Shown here piece after piece: positions 12,427 through 21,703 of a stretch of DNA of 64,000 bases; the stretch's first letter is position 1, and the number at the start of each line of letters is the position of its first letter. The DNA is from Pulveribacter suum (GTDB lineage Bacteria; Pseudomonadota; Gammaproteobacteria; Burkholderiales; Burkholderiaceae_C). A program made the translations under genes and the position numbers. Location: the NCBI RefSeq assembly GCF_003013695.1, contig NZ_CP027792.1, positions 2,376,501 to 2,440,500 of the forward strand, given 5' to 3'. The notes beneath the pieces were generated by a model that was not told where the DNA came from, did no database searches, and was given only the letters and a program-made list of their open reading frames with translations.

Positions 12427-12604
12427 GGGAGTCTCCTTGGGGATTCAAGCGGTAGCGAAAAAACAACCGCAGCATCGTAGCGGTGAAAGATCTGCCACCT
12501 GTCGCCCGCCTGTCAGGGCAAATCCCGAGTTCCGGGGCCTTGCGGGCGGCCTCCAAGGCCTTGCCGGCGGCGGGTGATTAGTGGCGGCGCCGACAATCGT
12601 GCGC

Positions 12605-14092
12605 ATGACCGGACCCGCCCCCGCCTGCGACGCCCTGCGCTCGCCGTGGCAGCCCCAGTGGCAGCCCGGCTTCGCGCAGCTCGGCCCCGCCTTTGGCCGC
12701 GAGCTGCCGCCCCGCCCCCTGCCCGAGCCCTATTGGGTAGGCACCAGCGACAGCGCCGCCGCGCTGCTCGGCCTGCCAGGCGGCTGGCAGCAATCCCCCG
12801 CCCTGCTGCAGGCCTTCACGGGCAACGCGCTGCTGCCGGGCAGCACGCCCATGGCCAGCGTCTATAGCGGCCACCAGTTCGGCGTGTGGGCCGGGCAGCT
12901 GGGCGATGGCCGCGCGCTGCTGCTGGGCGAGACGGCCGGGCAGGAGCTGCAGCTCAAGGGCAGCGGACTCACGCCGTACTCGCGCATGGGCGACGGCCGC
13001 GCCGTGCTGCGCTCGTCCATCCGCGAATTTTTGTGCAGCGAAGCCATGCACGCTCTGGGCGTGCCCACCACGCGGGCGCTGTGCGTGACGGGCTCGCCCC
13101 AGCTGGTGCAGCGCGAGCAGCTGGAAACAGCCGCTGTGGTCATGCGGCTGGCACCCAGCTTTGTGCGCTTCGGCCACTTCGAGCACTTCGCCGCCCGCCG
13201 CCAGGGGGCCGAGCTGCGCCAGCTGGCCGACTACGTCATCACCCGCTACTACCCCGAATGCCAGGACGCCGCCGAGCCCGGCAGCCGCCAGCACTACGCC
13301 GCCTTTTTGCAGGCCGTGAGCGAGCGCACCGCGCGCCTGCTGGCCCACTGGCAGGCGGTGGGCTTTTGCCACGGCGTGATGAACACGGACAACATGAGCA
13401 TCCTGGGCCTGACGCTGGACTACGGGCCCTTCCAATTCATGGATGCGTTCGACCCCGGCCACATCTGCAACCACAGCGACGCGCGCGGCCGCTACGCCTT
13501 TGACCGCCAGCCCTCCGTGGCCTGGTGGAACCTGCACTGCCTGGCCGAGGCGCTGATGCCGCTGATCGACGACGCGCAGGCGGCCGAAGAGGCGCTGGAG
13601 AGCTATGAGGCGGTGTTCGGCGACGCCTTCCTGGCCCTGATGCGCGCCAAGCTGGGCCTGCGCACGCCGCGGGACGGCGACGCGGCGCTGGTGCAGCAGC
13701 TGCTGGTGCTGCTGGCCGCCGGCCGGGTGGACTGGACCATCTTCTGGCGCCGCCTGTCGCACGCCGCAGGCCGCGGCGACTTCGCCGAGGTGCGCGACCT
13801 CTTCATCGACGGCGCCGGCTTCGACGCCTGGCTGCTACCCTATCAGGAGCTGCTCACGCAGGACGGACGGGCGCTGGCGGCCGATTTGATGCTGAAAATC
13901 AACCCCAAGTTCGTGCTGCGCAACCACCTGGCCGAGCAGGCCATCGCCGAGGCGAAACTGGGCCGCTTCGGTGAACTCCAACTGCTGCAGACGCTGCTGG
14001 CGCGCCCGTTCGACGAGCATCCGGGCTTTGAGGCCCACGCCGGCTTTCCGCCCGATTGGGCTTCGCACATCACCATCAGCTGCTCCTCATGA
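12605..14092 (+). CDS. selO: protein adenylyltransferase SelO (YdiU/UPF0061)
   Basis: Pseudokinase-fold enzyme that transfers AMP to hydroxyl side chains of target proteins, linked to redox stress. The protein shows hallmark blocks [40 protein letters not shown] and [12 protein letters not shown]. Catalytic-loop residues lie in [16 protein letters not shown] and the metal-binding [11 protein letters not shown] follows. The ATG at 12605 is preferred over the GTG at 12581, because family members begin shortly before the [12 protein letters not shown] region. Its stop overlaps the msrB start (ATGA), and this selO-msrB coupling fits a shared role in oxidative protein damage. Confidence 0.93.
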
Positions 14093-14502
14093 CCTACCCC
14101 ATCCAGAAAACCGACGACCAGTGGCAGGCCCATCTGCAGGCCCAAGGCGCCGAGCCGCGTGCCTTTGACGTCACGCGCCGCGCCGCCACCGAGCGCCCCT
14201 TCACCGGCAAGTACGAGGCCCACTGGGCCGACGGCAGCTACCACTGCATCTGCTGCGGCGCCACATTGTTCGACTCGGGCACCAAGTTCGACGCCGGCTG
14301 CGGCTGGCCGAGCTTCTCGCAGGCCGTGCCCGGCGCGATCCGCGAGATCCAGGACACCAGCCACGGCATGGTGCGCACCGAGACGGTGTGTGCACAATGC
14401 GGCGCGCACCTGGGCCATGTCTTTCCCGACGGCCCGACCCCGACGGGGCTGCGCTATTGCATGAACTCCGCCTCGCTCGCCTTCGAGCCGCCCGCGCCAT
14501 GA
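14089..14502 (+). CDS. msrB: peptide-methionine (R)-S-oxide reductase MsrB
   Basis: Reduces methionine-R-sulfoxide in proteins. The 137-residue protein has the two zinc-binding pairs (CICCGA and CAQCGAH), the GCGWPSF substrate motif and the catalytic region [12 protein letters not shown], with the active cysteine near residue 122. The ATG at 14089 overlaps the selO stop codon, so translation is probably coupled. There is no signal peptide, so it is cytoplasmic. Confidence 0.95.
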
Positions 14503-14515
14503 CGGCACTGCCCCC

Positions 14516-15079
14516 ATGAAACTGCTGATCGACTTCTTCCCCATCATCCTGTTCTTCGCGGCCTTCAAGCTGTGGGGCATCTACACAGCCACCGGCGTGG
14601 CCATTGCCGCCACCATCGCGCAGATCGCCTACATCCGCCTGCGCCACGGCAAAGTGGAGCCCATGCAGTGGCTCTCCTTGGGCGTGATCGTGCTGTTCGG
14701 CGGCGCCACGCTGCTGGCGCACAGCGAGACCTTCATCAAGTGGAAGCCCACGGTGTTGTACTGGCTGATGGGCGGCACGCTGCTGCTGGGCCAGCTGCTG
14801 TTTCGCAAGAACTTCATCAAGAGCCTGATGGGCGCGCAGATCGAGCTGCCCGACGCCGTGTGGCGCCAGCTCAACTGGGGCTGGGCGGGCTTTTTCAGCG
14901 CCATGGGCGTGCTGAACCTGTGGGTGGCCTATCACTTCGACACCGACACCTGGGTCAACTTCAAACTCTTTGGCGGCATCGGGCTCATGATCGCTTTCGT
15001 GGTCGCCCAGGCCCTGTACCTGAGCCGCTTCATCAAGGAGGGCGAGGACCATCCCCGCCCCGAGGACGCACAGCCGTGA
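14516..15079 (+). CDS. yciB: inner membrane septation-like protein YciB (IspZ family)
   Basis: Polytopic inner-membrane protein of 187 residues with five hydrophobic helices. Family-diagnostic stretches are MKLLIDFFPIILFFAAFK at the N-terminus, FIKWKPTVLYWLMGG and a C-terminal charged tail. In other bacteria YciB affects cell-envelope synthesis and septation. It starts 13 nt after msrB and its TGA overlaps the GTG start of the BolA-like gene, so the five genes selO to ppiC look co-transcribed. Confidence 0.94.
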   Translation: MKLLIDFFPIILFFAAFKLWGIYTATGVAIAATIAQIAYIRLRHGKVEPMQWLSLGVIVLFGGATLLAHSETFIKWKPTVLYWLMGGTLLLGQLLFRKNFIKSLMGAQIELPDAVWRQLNWGWAGFFSAMGVLNLWVAYHFDTDTWVNFKLFGGIGLMIAFVVAQALYLSRFIKEGEDHPRPEDAQP

Positions 15080-15372
15080 CCGACCACAACCCCGCCGCCA
15101 CCGCGCAGCCCGTCGCCGTGACGGCGCCGGCCATGCAGGCCCACTTGCAGGACAAACTGGAGCCCACCTTCCTTGAGGTGCTGGACGAAAGCTGGCAGCA
15201 CGAAGGCCACCCGGGCGCCAACGGCACGGGCTTTGGCACGCACTTTCGGGTGCGCGTGGCCTCGCCCCTTTTTGCCGGCCAGCGCCGCGTGGCGCAGCAT
15301 CGCCTTGTGTATGATGCGCTGCAGGTTTTCATCGACGCTGGCGCCCACGCCATCGCTATTGAAACCCTCTAA
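15076..15372 (+). CDS. BolA family protein
   Basis: Small BolA-fold protein of 98 residues. Recognisable elements are LQDKLEPTFLEVLDES, GTHFRVRVASPLFAGQRRVA with the conserved RVA, and HRLVYDAL near the end. The GTG at 15076 overlaps the yciB stop (GTGA) and gives full length; an internal ATG at 15133 would still leave the whole fold. BolA proteins work with monothiol glutaredoxins in Fe-S handling. The context next to yciB and a PpiC gene is conserved in related Burkholderiales to my knowledge. Confidence 0.9.
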   Translation: MTDHNPAATAQPVAVTAPAMQAHLQDKLEPTFLEVLDESWQHEGHPGANGTGFGTHFRVRVASPLFAGQRRVAQHRLVYDALQVFIDAGAHAIAIETL

Positions 15373-15424
15373 AAAAGGCCCTTTCGCAGGCGCCTGCACA
15401 CCTTCCCTCATCCGTGGATTTCCA

Positions 15425-16210
15425 ATGAAGCAAAAGCTCCTGTCCGCCCTGGTGGCCGCAGCCGTGCTGGGCACGATGGCCCTGCCTGCCGGCGCGCAGA
15501 ACATCGCCATCGTCAATGGCAAGGCCATCCCCAAGGAACGCGCCGAAGCACTGAAGCAGCAGGTCGAGCGCTCGGGCCGCCCTGTCACGCCGGAGCTGGA
15601 GGGTCAGATCAAGGAAGAAGTGATCGCCCGCGAAGTCTTCATGCAGGAAGCACAAAAGCGCGGCCTGGAAGCCTCTGCAGACTACAAGGCGCAGATGGAG
15701 CTGGCCCGCCAGACCATCCTGATCCGCGAGCTGTTCGCCGACTACCAGAAGAACAATCCCGTCACCGACGCCGAGATCCAGGCCGAATACGACAAGTTCG
15801 TGGCCGCCAACGCCGGCAAGGAATACAAGGCCAGCCACATCCTGGTCGAGAAGGAAGACGAGGCCAAGGCCATCATTGCGCAGCTCAAGAAGGGCGGCAA
15901 GTTCGAGGACATCGCCAAGAAGCAGTCCAAGGACCCAGGCTCCGGCGCCCGTGGCGGCGACCTGGACTGGGCCAATCCCAGCAGCTACGTGCCCGAGTTC
16001 ACCGAGGCCCTGGTGAAGCTGGACAAGGGCAAGACCACGCAGACACCCGTCAAGAGCCAGTTTGGCTGGCACGTGATCCGTCTGGACGATGTGCGCGAGG
16101 CGCAGCTGCCCAAGCTGGACGAGGTCAAGCCGCAGGTCGCCCAGCAGCTGCAGCAGCAAAAGCTGATGAAGTTCCAGGAAGACCTGCGCGCCAAGGCCAA
16201 GGTCGAATAA
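15425..16210 (+). CDS. periplasmic peptidyl-prolyl cis-trans isomerase (parvulin/PpiC type)
   Basis: A 261-residue secreted folding factor. A Sec signal peptide (MKQKLLSALVAAAVLGTMAL, cleavage after GAQ about residue 25) precedes a SurA-N-like helical region. A parvulin domain (YKASHILVEKEDEAKAIIAQL, then GGDLDWANPSSYVPEFTEAL and FGWHVIRLDDVR) spans about residues 135-230. It probably catalyses proline isomerisation and chaperones envelope proteins. It is the last gene of the selO-to-ppiC string and is followed by a clear terminator. Confidence 0.93.
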   Translation: MKQKLLSALVAAAVLGTMALPAGAQNIAIVNGKAIPKERAEALKQQVERSGRPVTPELEGQIKEEVIAREVFMQEAQKRGLEASADYKAQMELARQTILIRELFADYQKNNPVTDAEIQAEYDKFVAANAGKEYKASHILVEKEDEAKAIIAQLKKGGKFEDIAKKQSKDPGSGARGGDLDWANPSSYVPEFTEALVKLDKGKTTQTPVKSQFGWHVIRLDDVREAQLPKLDEVKPQVAQQLQQQKLMKFQEDLRAKAKVE

Positions 16211-16233
16211 GCCAGGCTTTCGCCCCCACGAAG

Positions 16234-16258
16234 AACGCGGCCCCGGCCGCGTTTTTTG
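16234..16258 (+). terminator. intrinsic terminator after the PpiC gene
   Basis: GC-rich stem (ACGCGGCC / GGCCGCGT) with a short loop followed by six T, 25 nt after the ppiC stop. It ends the rightward operon opposite the leftward acyltransferase gene. Confidence 0.8.
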
Positions 16259-16276
16259 TTGCCCGCATGCTGCGCT

Positions 16277-17038
16277 TCAGCGCGTGAGCGCACCCCACAG
16301 CAGCAGGCCGCCGATCAGCACCGGCTGGTGCAGCATGTACCAGCTCAGGCTGTAGCGCCCCAGCAGCACCAGCGGCGCACCGGCACGCCCGACGCCCCGC
16401 GCCAGCGGCTGCAACGGCCGCGCCAGCAGCCACTTGCCCAGCGCCAGCCCCCACCACATCACCCCCAGCCAGGGAAAGACCGGCACATAGTCTTCGGTGA
16501 ATGGCTTGCGCGTGATGAAGCCCAACCAGTTGAGCCCGCGGGCGTTGAACGCCTCGGCCAGCGGCGCCAGCGGCCCGTCCAGCAACGCGGCCGCCAATGG
16601 CGGCAACGCCAGCGCCAGGGCGCCGGCCAGCACCAGCCAGGCATTGCGCCAGCCGGCCGTGGCCCGCGCCACCAGCAGCATCACCGCCATGCCGTGCAGC
16701 ACGCCGAAGTAGATGAAGCTGCGCGGGAACATGAACCATGAGCCTGCAGTCACCAGCAGCGCGCAGCCTGCCACCTGCGCCCAGCGCCGGGCAAAGCGCG
16801 CGCGGCCCACGCTGCGCTGCCAGGCCACGGCCTGCCCCAGTCCCGCGCACAGCAGAAACAGGCTGACGATGGCCGTGCGCTGCAGCGTCCAGAACGGGTC
16901 GCTGCGAAAGTCCTGCGGCCACCAGCCGTAGTGGCTCAGGTCAAAGCAGAAGTGGTAGGCCGTCATCCAGACGATGGCCAGGCCGCGCAGCGCGTCCACG
17001 CGCTCAAACCGGCCTGCTGCATTGCGCAATCCCTGCAC
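16277..17038 (-). CDS. DUF1624 / heparan-alpha-glucosaminide N-acetyltransferase-like membrane protein
   Basis: Integral membrane protein of about 253 residues with seven to eight hydrophobic helices. The N-terminal RFERVDALRGLAIVWM and a following FCFDLSH are typical of the DUF1624/YeiB-like acyltransferase group. GRYSLSWYMLHQPVLIG closes the protein, as in the family. No ATG is available at the N-terminus; GTG at 17038 or TTG at 17029 are the likely starts, and the long upstream extension of the frame is a shadow of isocitrate lyase. The substrate is unknown. Confidence 0.8.
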   Translation of the reverse strand: MQGLRNAAGRFERVDALRGLAIVWMTAYHFCFDLSHYGWWPQDFRSDPFWTLQRTAIVSLFLLCAGLGQAVAWQRSVGRARFARRWAQVAGCALLVTAGSWFMFPRSFIYFGVLHGMAVMLLVARATAGWRNAWLVLAGALALALPPLAAALLDGPLAPLAEAFNARGLNWLGFITRKPFTEDYVPVFPWLGVMWWGLALGKWLLARPLQPLARGVGRAGAPLVLLGRYSLSWYMLHQPVLIGGLLLWGALTR

Positions 17039-17091
17039 CCCCGCCCTCCTCCTGGCGCAGCGGCTGCGCCCGTGTTCTTTGAAAGCAAAAC

Positions 17092-17121
17092 AAAAAAAGC
17101 CGCCCGGCAAAGGGGCGGCTT
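17092..17121 (-). terminator. intrinsic terminator of isocitrate lyase gene
   Basis: On the minus strand AAGCCGCC (17114-17121) pairs with GGCGGCTT (17097-17104), followed by a run of seven T. It is about 60 nt past the aceA stop. Confidence 0.82.
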
Positions 17122-17181
17122 TCGCGGCTGCGCAACCCTGCGGGCAGCCATCCCGGCGGGACGGCTGCCCGGGGATTATTG

Positions 17182-18513
<1,332 letters not shown>

Positions 18514-18575
18514 GTGTGCTCTCCAGACAGGGGGTTGTGTGAGGGGTGCGGCGGTTGTGCCGTTGGGAGAACTTT

Positions 18576-18625
18576 AAGTCTTCTATAAGACTTGTGCAAC
18601 CTCTTATGTCTTATATAAGACATAA
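18576..18625. promoter_or_regulatory. two palindromic operator candidates upstream of aceA
   Basis: A near-perfect 18-bp palindrome (core GTCTTCTATAAGAC, 18576-18593) and a perfect 22-bp palindrome (core GTCTTATATAAGAC, 18604-18625) share the same half-site. Their centres are 30 bp apart, close to three helical turns. They lie 63-112 bp before the aceA start and in the shared region with the rightward EamA transporter. This is the look of a dimeric repressor or activator bound twice; the regulator is not identified. Confidence 0.7.
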
Positions 18626-18797
18626 ATTTCTCCCTTGCAAAACATTGACTTGCGCAGCACTTTTCTCCATACGGAAATATTTTTCTTGTAATGAGAAATA
18701 TCGCCGCAGTGCAGCATCAAGCCGATACCACATAGAGAAAATTTGTTCTCGCCATGCGGAAATTTCGCGCTGCCGCCGGCACACCCGCTGCTCATGC

Positions 18798-19787
18798 ATG
18801 ATTTGCGCTTCGCTCCAGCCGCTGCAGGCCCTTCCCGTGCACACACCCAGCCGCCCCTTCGCCTACCTTTGCCTGGCCCTGAGCATGTCTCTCGTGGGCA
18901 GTTACGTGGCGCTGTCCAAGCCGCTGGCGGCCGCCTTTCCGGTGTTCCTGCTGGCCTGGCTGCGCTTTGGCATTGGCGCGCTGGCCATGGCGGGCTGGCT
19001 GCGCCGGCCGGCAGACGAGCCCCCCATGACGCGGCAGACCCGCAGCCTGCTATTTGTGCAATCGCTGCTGGGCAACTTTTTGTTCACCATCTGCATGATC
19101 TACGGCGTCAGCCTGACCAGCGCCACCTCGGCCGGGGTCATCATGGCGTCCATCCCGGCCTGCGTGGCGGTGATGAGCTGGCTGTTCCTGCGCGAGCGCG
19201 TGGCCGCCCGCACCTGGGTGGCCGTGGCCTGTGCAGTCGCCGGCATCGCCCTGTTCGCGCTATCAAAACCAGAGCTTCCAGCGCAGACTGCATCAGCCCT
19301 GGGGGCCGAAAATACTTCGAACCTGGCTTGGCTGGGTTACCTGCTGTTGGTGGTGGCTTCGGTCTGCGAGGGGGCGTATTCCGTCATCGGCAAGAAGCTG
19401 ACCGGCGCCCTGGGCCCACGGCGCATCACCTCGCTCATCAACCTGTGGGGCTTTGCGCTGGCCACGCCGCTGGGGCTGTGGTTTGCGCTGCGCTTCGATT
19501 TCGGCGCCGTCGCGCCCGGCATGTGGCTGCTGCTGCTGTTTTACGCGCTGGCCGCCTGCATGTGGACGGTGTGGCTGTGGATGACCGGCCTGAAAGCCGT
19601 ACCGGCCGCGCAGGGCGGCGTGTTCACGGTGCTGCTGCCCATCAGCGCGGCGCTGGTGGGCGTGGCCGTGCTGGGCGAGCGCTTCACCGGCATGCAGCTG
19701 GCGGCCTTCGGCATCGCGCTGGCCAGCGTGGTGCTGGCCACCCTGCCTTCGCGTCTGGCCTGGCGTGTGGGGCGGAAAGGCTCATGA
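18798..19787 (+). CDS. EamA/DMT-superfamily transporter
   Basis: Inner-membrane metabolite exporter of 329 residues with about ten hydrophobic helices in two homologous halves. Typical blocks are FAYLCLALSMSLVGSYVALSK and LFLRERVAARTWVAVACAVAG in the first half, and LLPISAALVGVAVLGERFTG in the second. The ATG at 18798 is chosen; a GTG at 18837 is the alternative. Residues about 154-176 (SKPELPAQTASALGAENTSN) fall between the two halves and are encoded by a copy of the dispersed repeat, so this loop is probably an insertion. The last 6 nt overlap the converging GIY-YIG gene. Confidence 0.88.
   Translation: MICASLQPLQALPVHTPSRPFAYLCLALSMSLVGSYVALSKPLAAAFPVFLLAWLRFGIGALAMAGWLRRPADEPPMTRQTRSLLFVQSLLGNFLFTICMIYGVSLTSATSAGVIMASIPACVAVMSWLFLRERVAARTWVAVACAVAGIALFALSKPELPAQTASALGAENTSNLAWLGYLLLVVASVCEGAYSVIGKKLTGALGPRRITSLINLWGFALATPLGLWFALRFDFGAVAPGMWLLLLFYALAACMWTVWLWMTGLKAVPAAQGGVFTVLLPISAALVGVAVLGERFTGMQLAAFGIALASVVLATLPSRLAWRVGRKGS
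19259..19322 (+). repeat. dispersed repeat copy D inside the EamA transporter gene
   Basis: Reads CTATCAAAACCAGAGCTTCC, then AGCGC, and further on GGGGGCCGAAAATAC, matching the head (AGCTTCC-GCGC) and the GGCC-A-rich tail of the family. It is diverged but recognisable. It is read through in frame as the loop between the two halves of the transporter. Confidence 0.6.
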
Positions 19788-20072
19788 CCGCGGCGCTGAC
19801 AGGCGCGGCCATTGGTTGTAGCCCACCTCTGGATCGTTGGCACGCTGCTGCAGGATGAAAGCAAGCTCACGGGCGTTCACTTCCTGCTGTGCCGCGGATT
19901 CGGCTTCCCACAATATGTCACGTCGCACCGTGAAGCTGCGCCGCGCCTGCTTGTCGAAATCCTTGGCAATCAGGGCGCTGCTGGCACTACCAAAATAGTT
20001 GATGTCGTCAGTTCGATCCTGACCGACATAGATCTTCCCGTTCGGGTAGGTGATTCGGCAGATGACTGGCAT
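19782..20072 (-). CDS. small GIY-YIG-like protein
   Basis: A 96-residue protein that starts MPVICRITYPNGKIYVGQD. The NGKIYVG segment matches the GIY-YIG nuclease core, followed by YFGSASSALIAKDF in the position of the family's YxGSG and lysine-rich helix. FTVRRDILWEAESAAQQEVNARE supplies the conserved glutamate. It is about the length of one isolated GIY-YIG domain with no DNA-binding extension. It converges on the EamA transporter gene with a 6-nt overlap. Nuclease activity is likely from the family but not shown. Confidence 0.7.
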   Translation of the reverse strand: MPVICRITYPNGKIYVGQDRTDDINYFGSASSALIAKDFDKQARRSFTVRRDILWEAESAAQQEVNARELAFILQQRANDPEVGYNQWPRLSAPRS

Positions 20073-20111
20073 GAGTCGTGGGCGCAGGCGCCGGGCGCCA
20101 CGAGGTGGAAG

Positions 20112-20621
20112 TTACAGCGCCCGCTCGCTCACCACGATGCCGTCGGCATCGGCATAGAGCCAGTCGCCCGGGCGCACCCACACGCCCTGCACCAGCACGG
20201 CCACGCCGGTCTGGCCTTCGCCGCGCCGCTCGGTGGGCATGGGCACCAGGCCCAGGGCGCGGATGCCGACCTGCGCGGCGGCCAGCTCGGCCGCGTCGCG
20301 CACGCAGCCGTTCACCACGATGCCGGCCCAGCCGTTGCGCGCGGCGCTGGCGGCCAGGTTGCCGCCGACCAGCGCCCGGCGCAGCGACGCGCCGCCGTCC
20401 ACCACCAGCACGCAGCCGCGGCCGGGCGACTCCACGGCGGCCTTGACCTGGGTGTTGTCTTCAAAGCAGCGCACCGTGCGCACCTCTCCGCCGAAGGCCG
20501 GCACGCCGCCATAGCTGTGAAAGCCCGGCGGCAGCACGCGAAAGCCGTCGCTGCCGTCGCTTTGCCGATGCGCGTCGCACAGGTCGCAGGTGCTGGGAAC
20601 GGGGGTGGCGGCGGAGGTCAT
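20112..20621 (-). CDS. RraA family protein (RNase E regulator / oxo-acid aldolase fold)
   Basis: A 169-residue protein of the RraA fold. The N-terminus has STCDLCDAHR, the middle VLVVDGGASLRRALVGGNLA carries the family's Gly-rich motif, and NGWAGIVVNGCVRDAAEL is the strongest signature. GDWLYADADGIVVSE closes it. The size matches ribonuclease E activity regulators, but bacterial homologues can also act as 4-hydroxy-4-methyl-2-oxoglutarate aldolases, and the sequence alone does not decide. The start is the ATG at 20621. Confidence 0.85.
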   Translation of the reverse strand: MTSAATPVPSTCDLCDAHRQSDGSDGFRVLPPGFHSYGGVPAFGGEVRTVRCFEDNTQVKAAVESPGRGCVLVVDGGASLRRALVGGNLAASAARNGWAGIVVNGCVRDAAELAAAQVGIRALGLVPMPTERRGEGQTGVAVLVQGVWVRPGDWLYADADGIVVSERAL

Positions 20622-20812
20622 GCAGGTGCCTTTCAAGAAGTGGAATGAGGAGCCCGTGGGCATTGTCGCTTGCGCCACAAGCGGGTCTTTCGGGGGCGAA
20701 AAATGCCGCTGCACCTTGGAAAGGCGTTTTTTTCCCAGTAGCATCGCCGCTACCAGTGGAGCAGCAGGCGTTCGCTGGTGACTTCTCCACTATCAATAAG
20801 GACTGTTTCGAC

Positions 20813-21106
20813 ATGGCAACTGCAAAGAACGCACCCGCCGCTCCCGCCAAGAAGCGCACGCCCAACGCCGCCTTCATGAAGCCGCTGACCCCCAGCCCGG
20901 CGCTGGCGGCCGTGGTGGGCTCCACGCCCCTGCCGCGCACCGAGATCATCAGCAAGCTGTGGGTGTACATCAAGGAGCACAACCTGCAGGATGCAAGCAA
21001 CAAGCGCATGATCAACGCCGACGCCAAGCTCAAGGAAGTGTTCGGCAAGCCCCAGGTCTCGATGTTCGAGATGGCGGGCCTGATCGGCAAGCACGTCAAG
21101 TCGTAA
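20813..21106 (+). CDS. SWIB/MDM2 domain protein
   Basis: A 97-residue protein with a short basic N-terminal tail (ATAKNAPAAPAKKRTPNAAF) followed by one SWIB domain. The domain is recognised by PSPALAAVVGSTPLPRTEII, SKLWVYIKEHNLQDASNKR and FEMAGLIGKHVKS. Bacterial stand-alone SWIB proteins occur in Betaproteobacteria and chlamydiae and are thought to be nucleoid- or DNA-associated. The promoter must lie in 20622-20812, divergent from the RraA gene. The start is the ATG at 20813 after a purine-rich stretch. Confidence 0.92.
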   Translation: MATAKNAPAAPAKKRTPNAAFMKPLTPSPALAAVVGSTPLPRTEIISKLWVYIKEHNLQDASNKRMINADAKLKEVFGKPQVSMFEMAGLIGKHVKS

Positions 21107-21149
21107 GCAGCCTGCGCGGCCAGCCCCGCACTGGCATGCGCGCCAAAAG

Positions 21150-21178
21150 AACCGGCAGCCCAGGCGCCGGTTTTTTTT
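21150..21178 (+). terminator. intrinsic terminator after the SWIB gene
   Basis: AACCGGC (21150-21156) pairs with GCCGGTT (21166-21172), leading into eight T. It lies 44 nt after the SWIB stop. Confidence 0.85.
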
Positions 21179-21241
21179 CGCCCTAGGGGCGGCCGGCCAC
21201 GAACGTTTCACCCAAATGGCTGCAGGGAAATGGGCAGGAAT

Positions 21242-21263
21242 GCGATGGATTCTCATTTATAAT
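21242..21263. promoter_or_regulatory. bfd promoter with Fur-box-like sequence
   Basis: A perfect -10 hexamer TATAAT (21258-21263) lies about 47 nt before the bfd ATG. The overlapping stretch reads on the minus strand ATAAATGAGAATCCATCGC (21242-21260), matching the 19-bp Fur consensus at about 11 positions, especially the AATGAGAATC half. Iron repression of bfd and the following genes is therefore plausible. Confidence 0.5.
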
Positions 21264-21309
21264 TCCGCATCCCTTCAACCCAAGCCAGCCACGTCTGCCG
21301 CCCCAAGCC

Positions 21310-21582
21310 ATGATCGTCTGCGTCTGCCACCGTGTTTCCGACCGTGAGATTGCACGCCATGCGCGGGCGGGAATGAGCTTTGACGAGATCCAGTTCGAAC
21401 TCGGCGTCGCCACCCAGTGCGGGCGCTGCGAGGATTGCGCCCGCGACGTCGTGGCGCAGTGCTGCGCAAGCCAGCCGATGGCCGCGCTGCGCAACGAAGT
21501 GGCTCCCAGCCCCAGCCAGCTTGCCCCCCTCCTGCAGGAAGGCAACGCATGCAAGTCCTCTTCCCTCTCGCCGGCAGCCTGA
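21310..21582 (+). CDS. bfd: bacterioferritin-associated ferredoxin-like (2Fe-2S) protein
   Basis: A 90-residue Fer2_BFD-domain protein. Cysteines 4, 6, 37 and 40 (MIVCVCHRVS and TQCGRCEDC) match the C-x-C and C-x2-C ligands of the [2Fe-2S] cluster in Bfd, which supplies electrons to release iron from bacterioferritin. The C-terminal 40 residues are a less conserved tail with extra cysteines. It lies just upstream of tonB-exbB-exbD-hemP and has a Fur-like promoter, so it belongs to the iron-starvation set. No bacterioferritin gene is in the window. Confidence 0.88.
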   Translation: MIVCVCHRVSDREIARHARAGMSFDEIQFELGVATQCGRCEDCARDVVAQCCASQPMAALRNEVAPSPSQLAPLLQEGNACKSSSLSPAA

Positions 21583-21623
21583 TCATCGTGCTGTGTTCGC
21601 TGTGGTGGATCGTGCGCAAGTGA
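21549..21623 (+). CDS. possible 24-residue membrane peptide
   Basis: A tiny reading frame starting at ATG 21549 inside the 3' end of bfd encodes MQVLFPLAGSLIIVLCSLWW plus IVRK. That is one hydrophobic segment of about 18 residues with a basic C-terminal end, the usual form of single-pass membrane microproteins. A GGAAGG-type ribosome-binding site (within GCAGGAAGGCAACGCATG) lies 6-12 nt upstream. It is followed by the repeat copy at 21640. The function is unknown and translation is unproven. Confidence 0.4.
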   Translation: MQVLFPLAGSLIIVLCSLWWIVRK

Positions 21624-21639
21624 TCCACAGCGCCACCAG

Positions 21640-21703
21640 AGATTTCAAGCCTTTTTGGCCTTGAGCCCTTGCTGGGTAAGCGCCGGCAGCTATCATTTTT
21701 ATG
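21640..21703 (-). repeat. dispersed repeat copy E between bfd and tonB
   Basis: On the minus strand it reads AAATGATAGCTGCCGGCGCTT, then CAGCAAGGGCTCAAGGCC and AAAAAGGCTTGAAATC. It is one of the best-preserved copies and ends at the tonB start codon, so it occupies the whole leader of tonB. Confidence 0.8.

Noticed and set aside
15350..15400. AT/GC-rich stretch at the end of the BolA gene as a repeat copy or terminator
   Set aside because: No AGCTGCC core and no stable stem with T run; the genes on both sides look co-transcribed.
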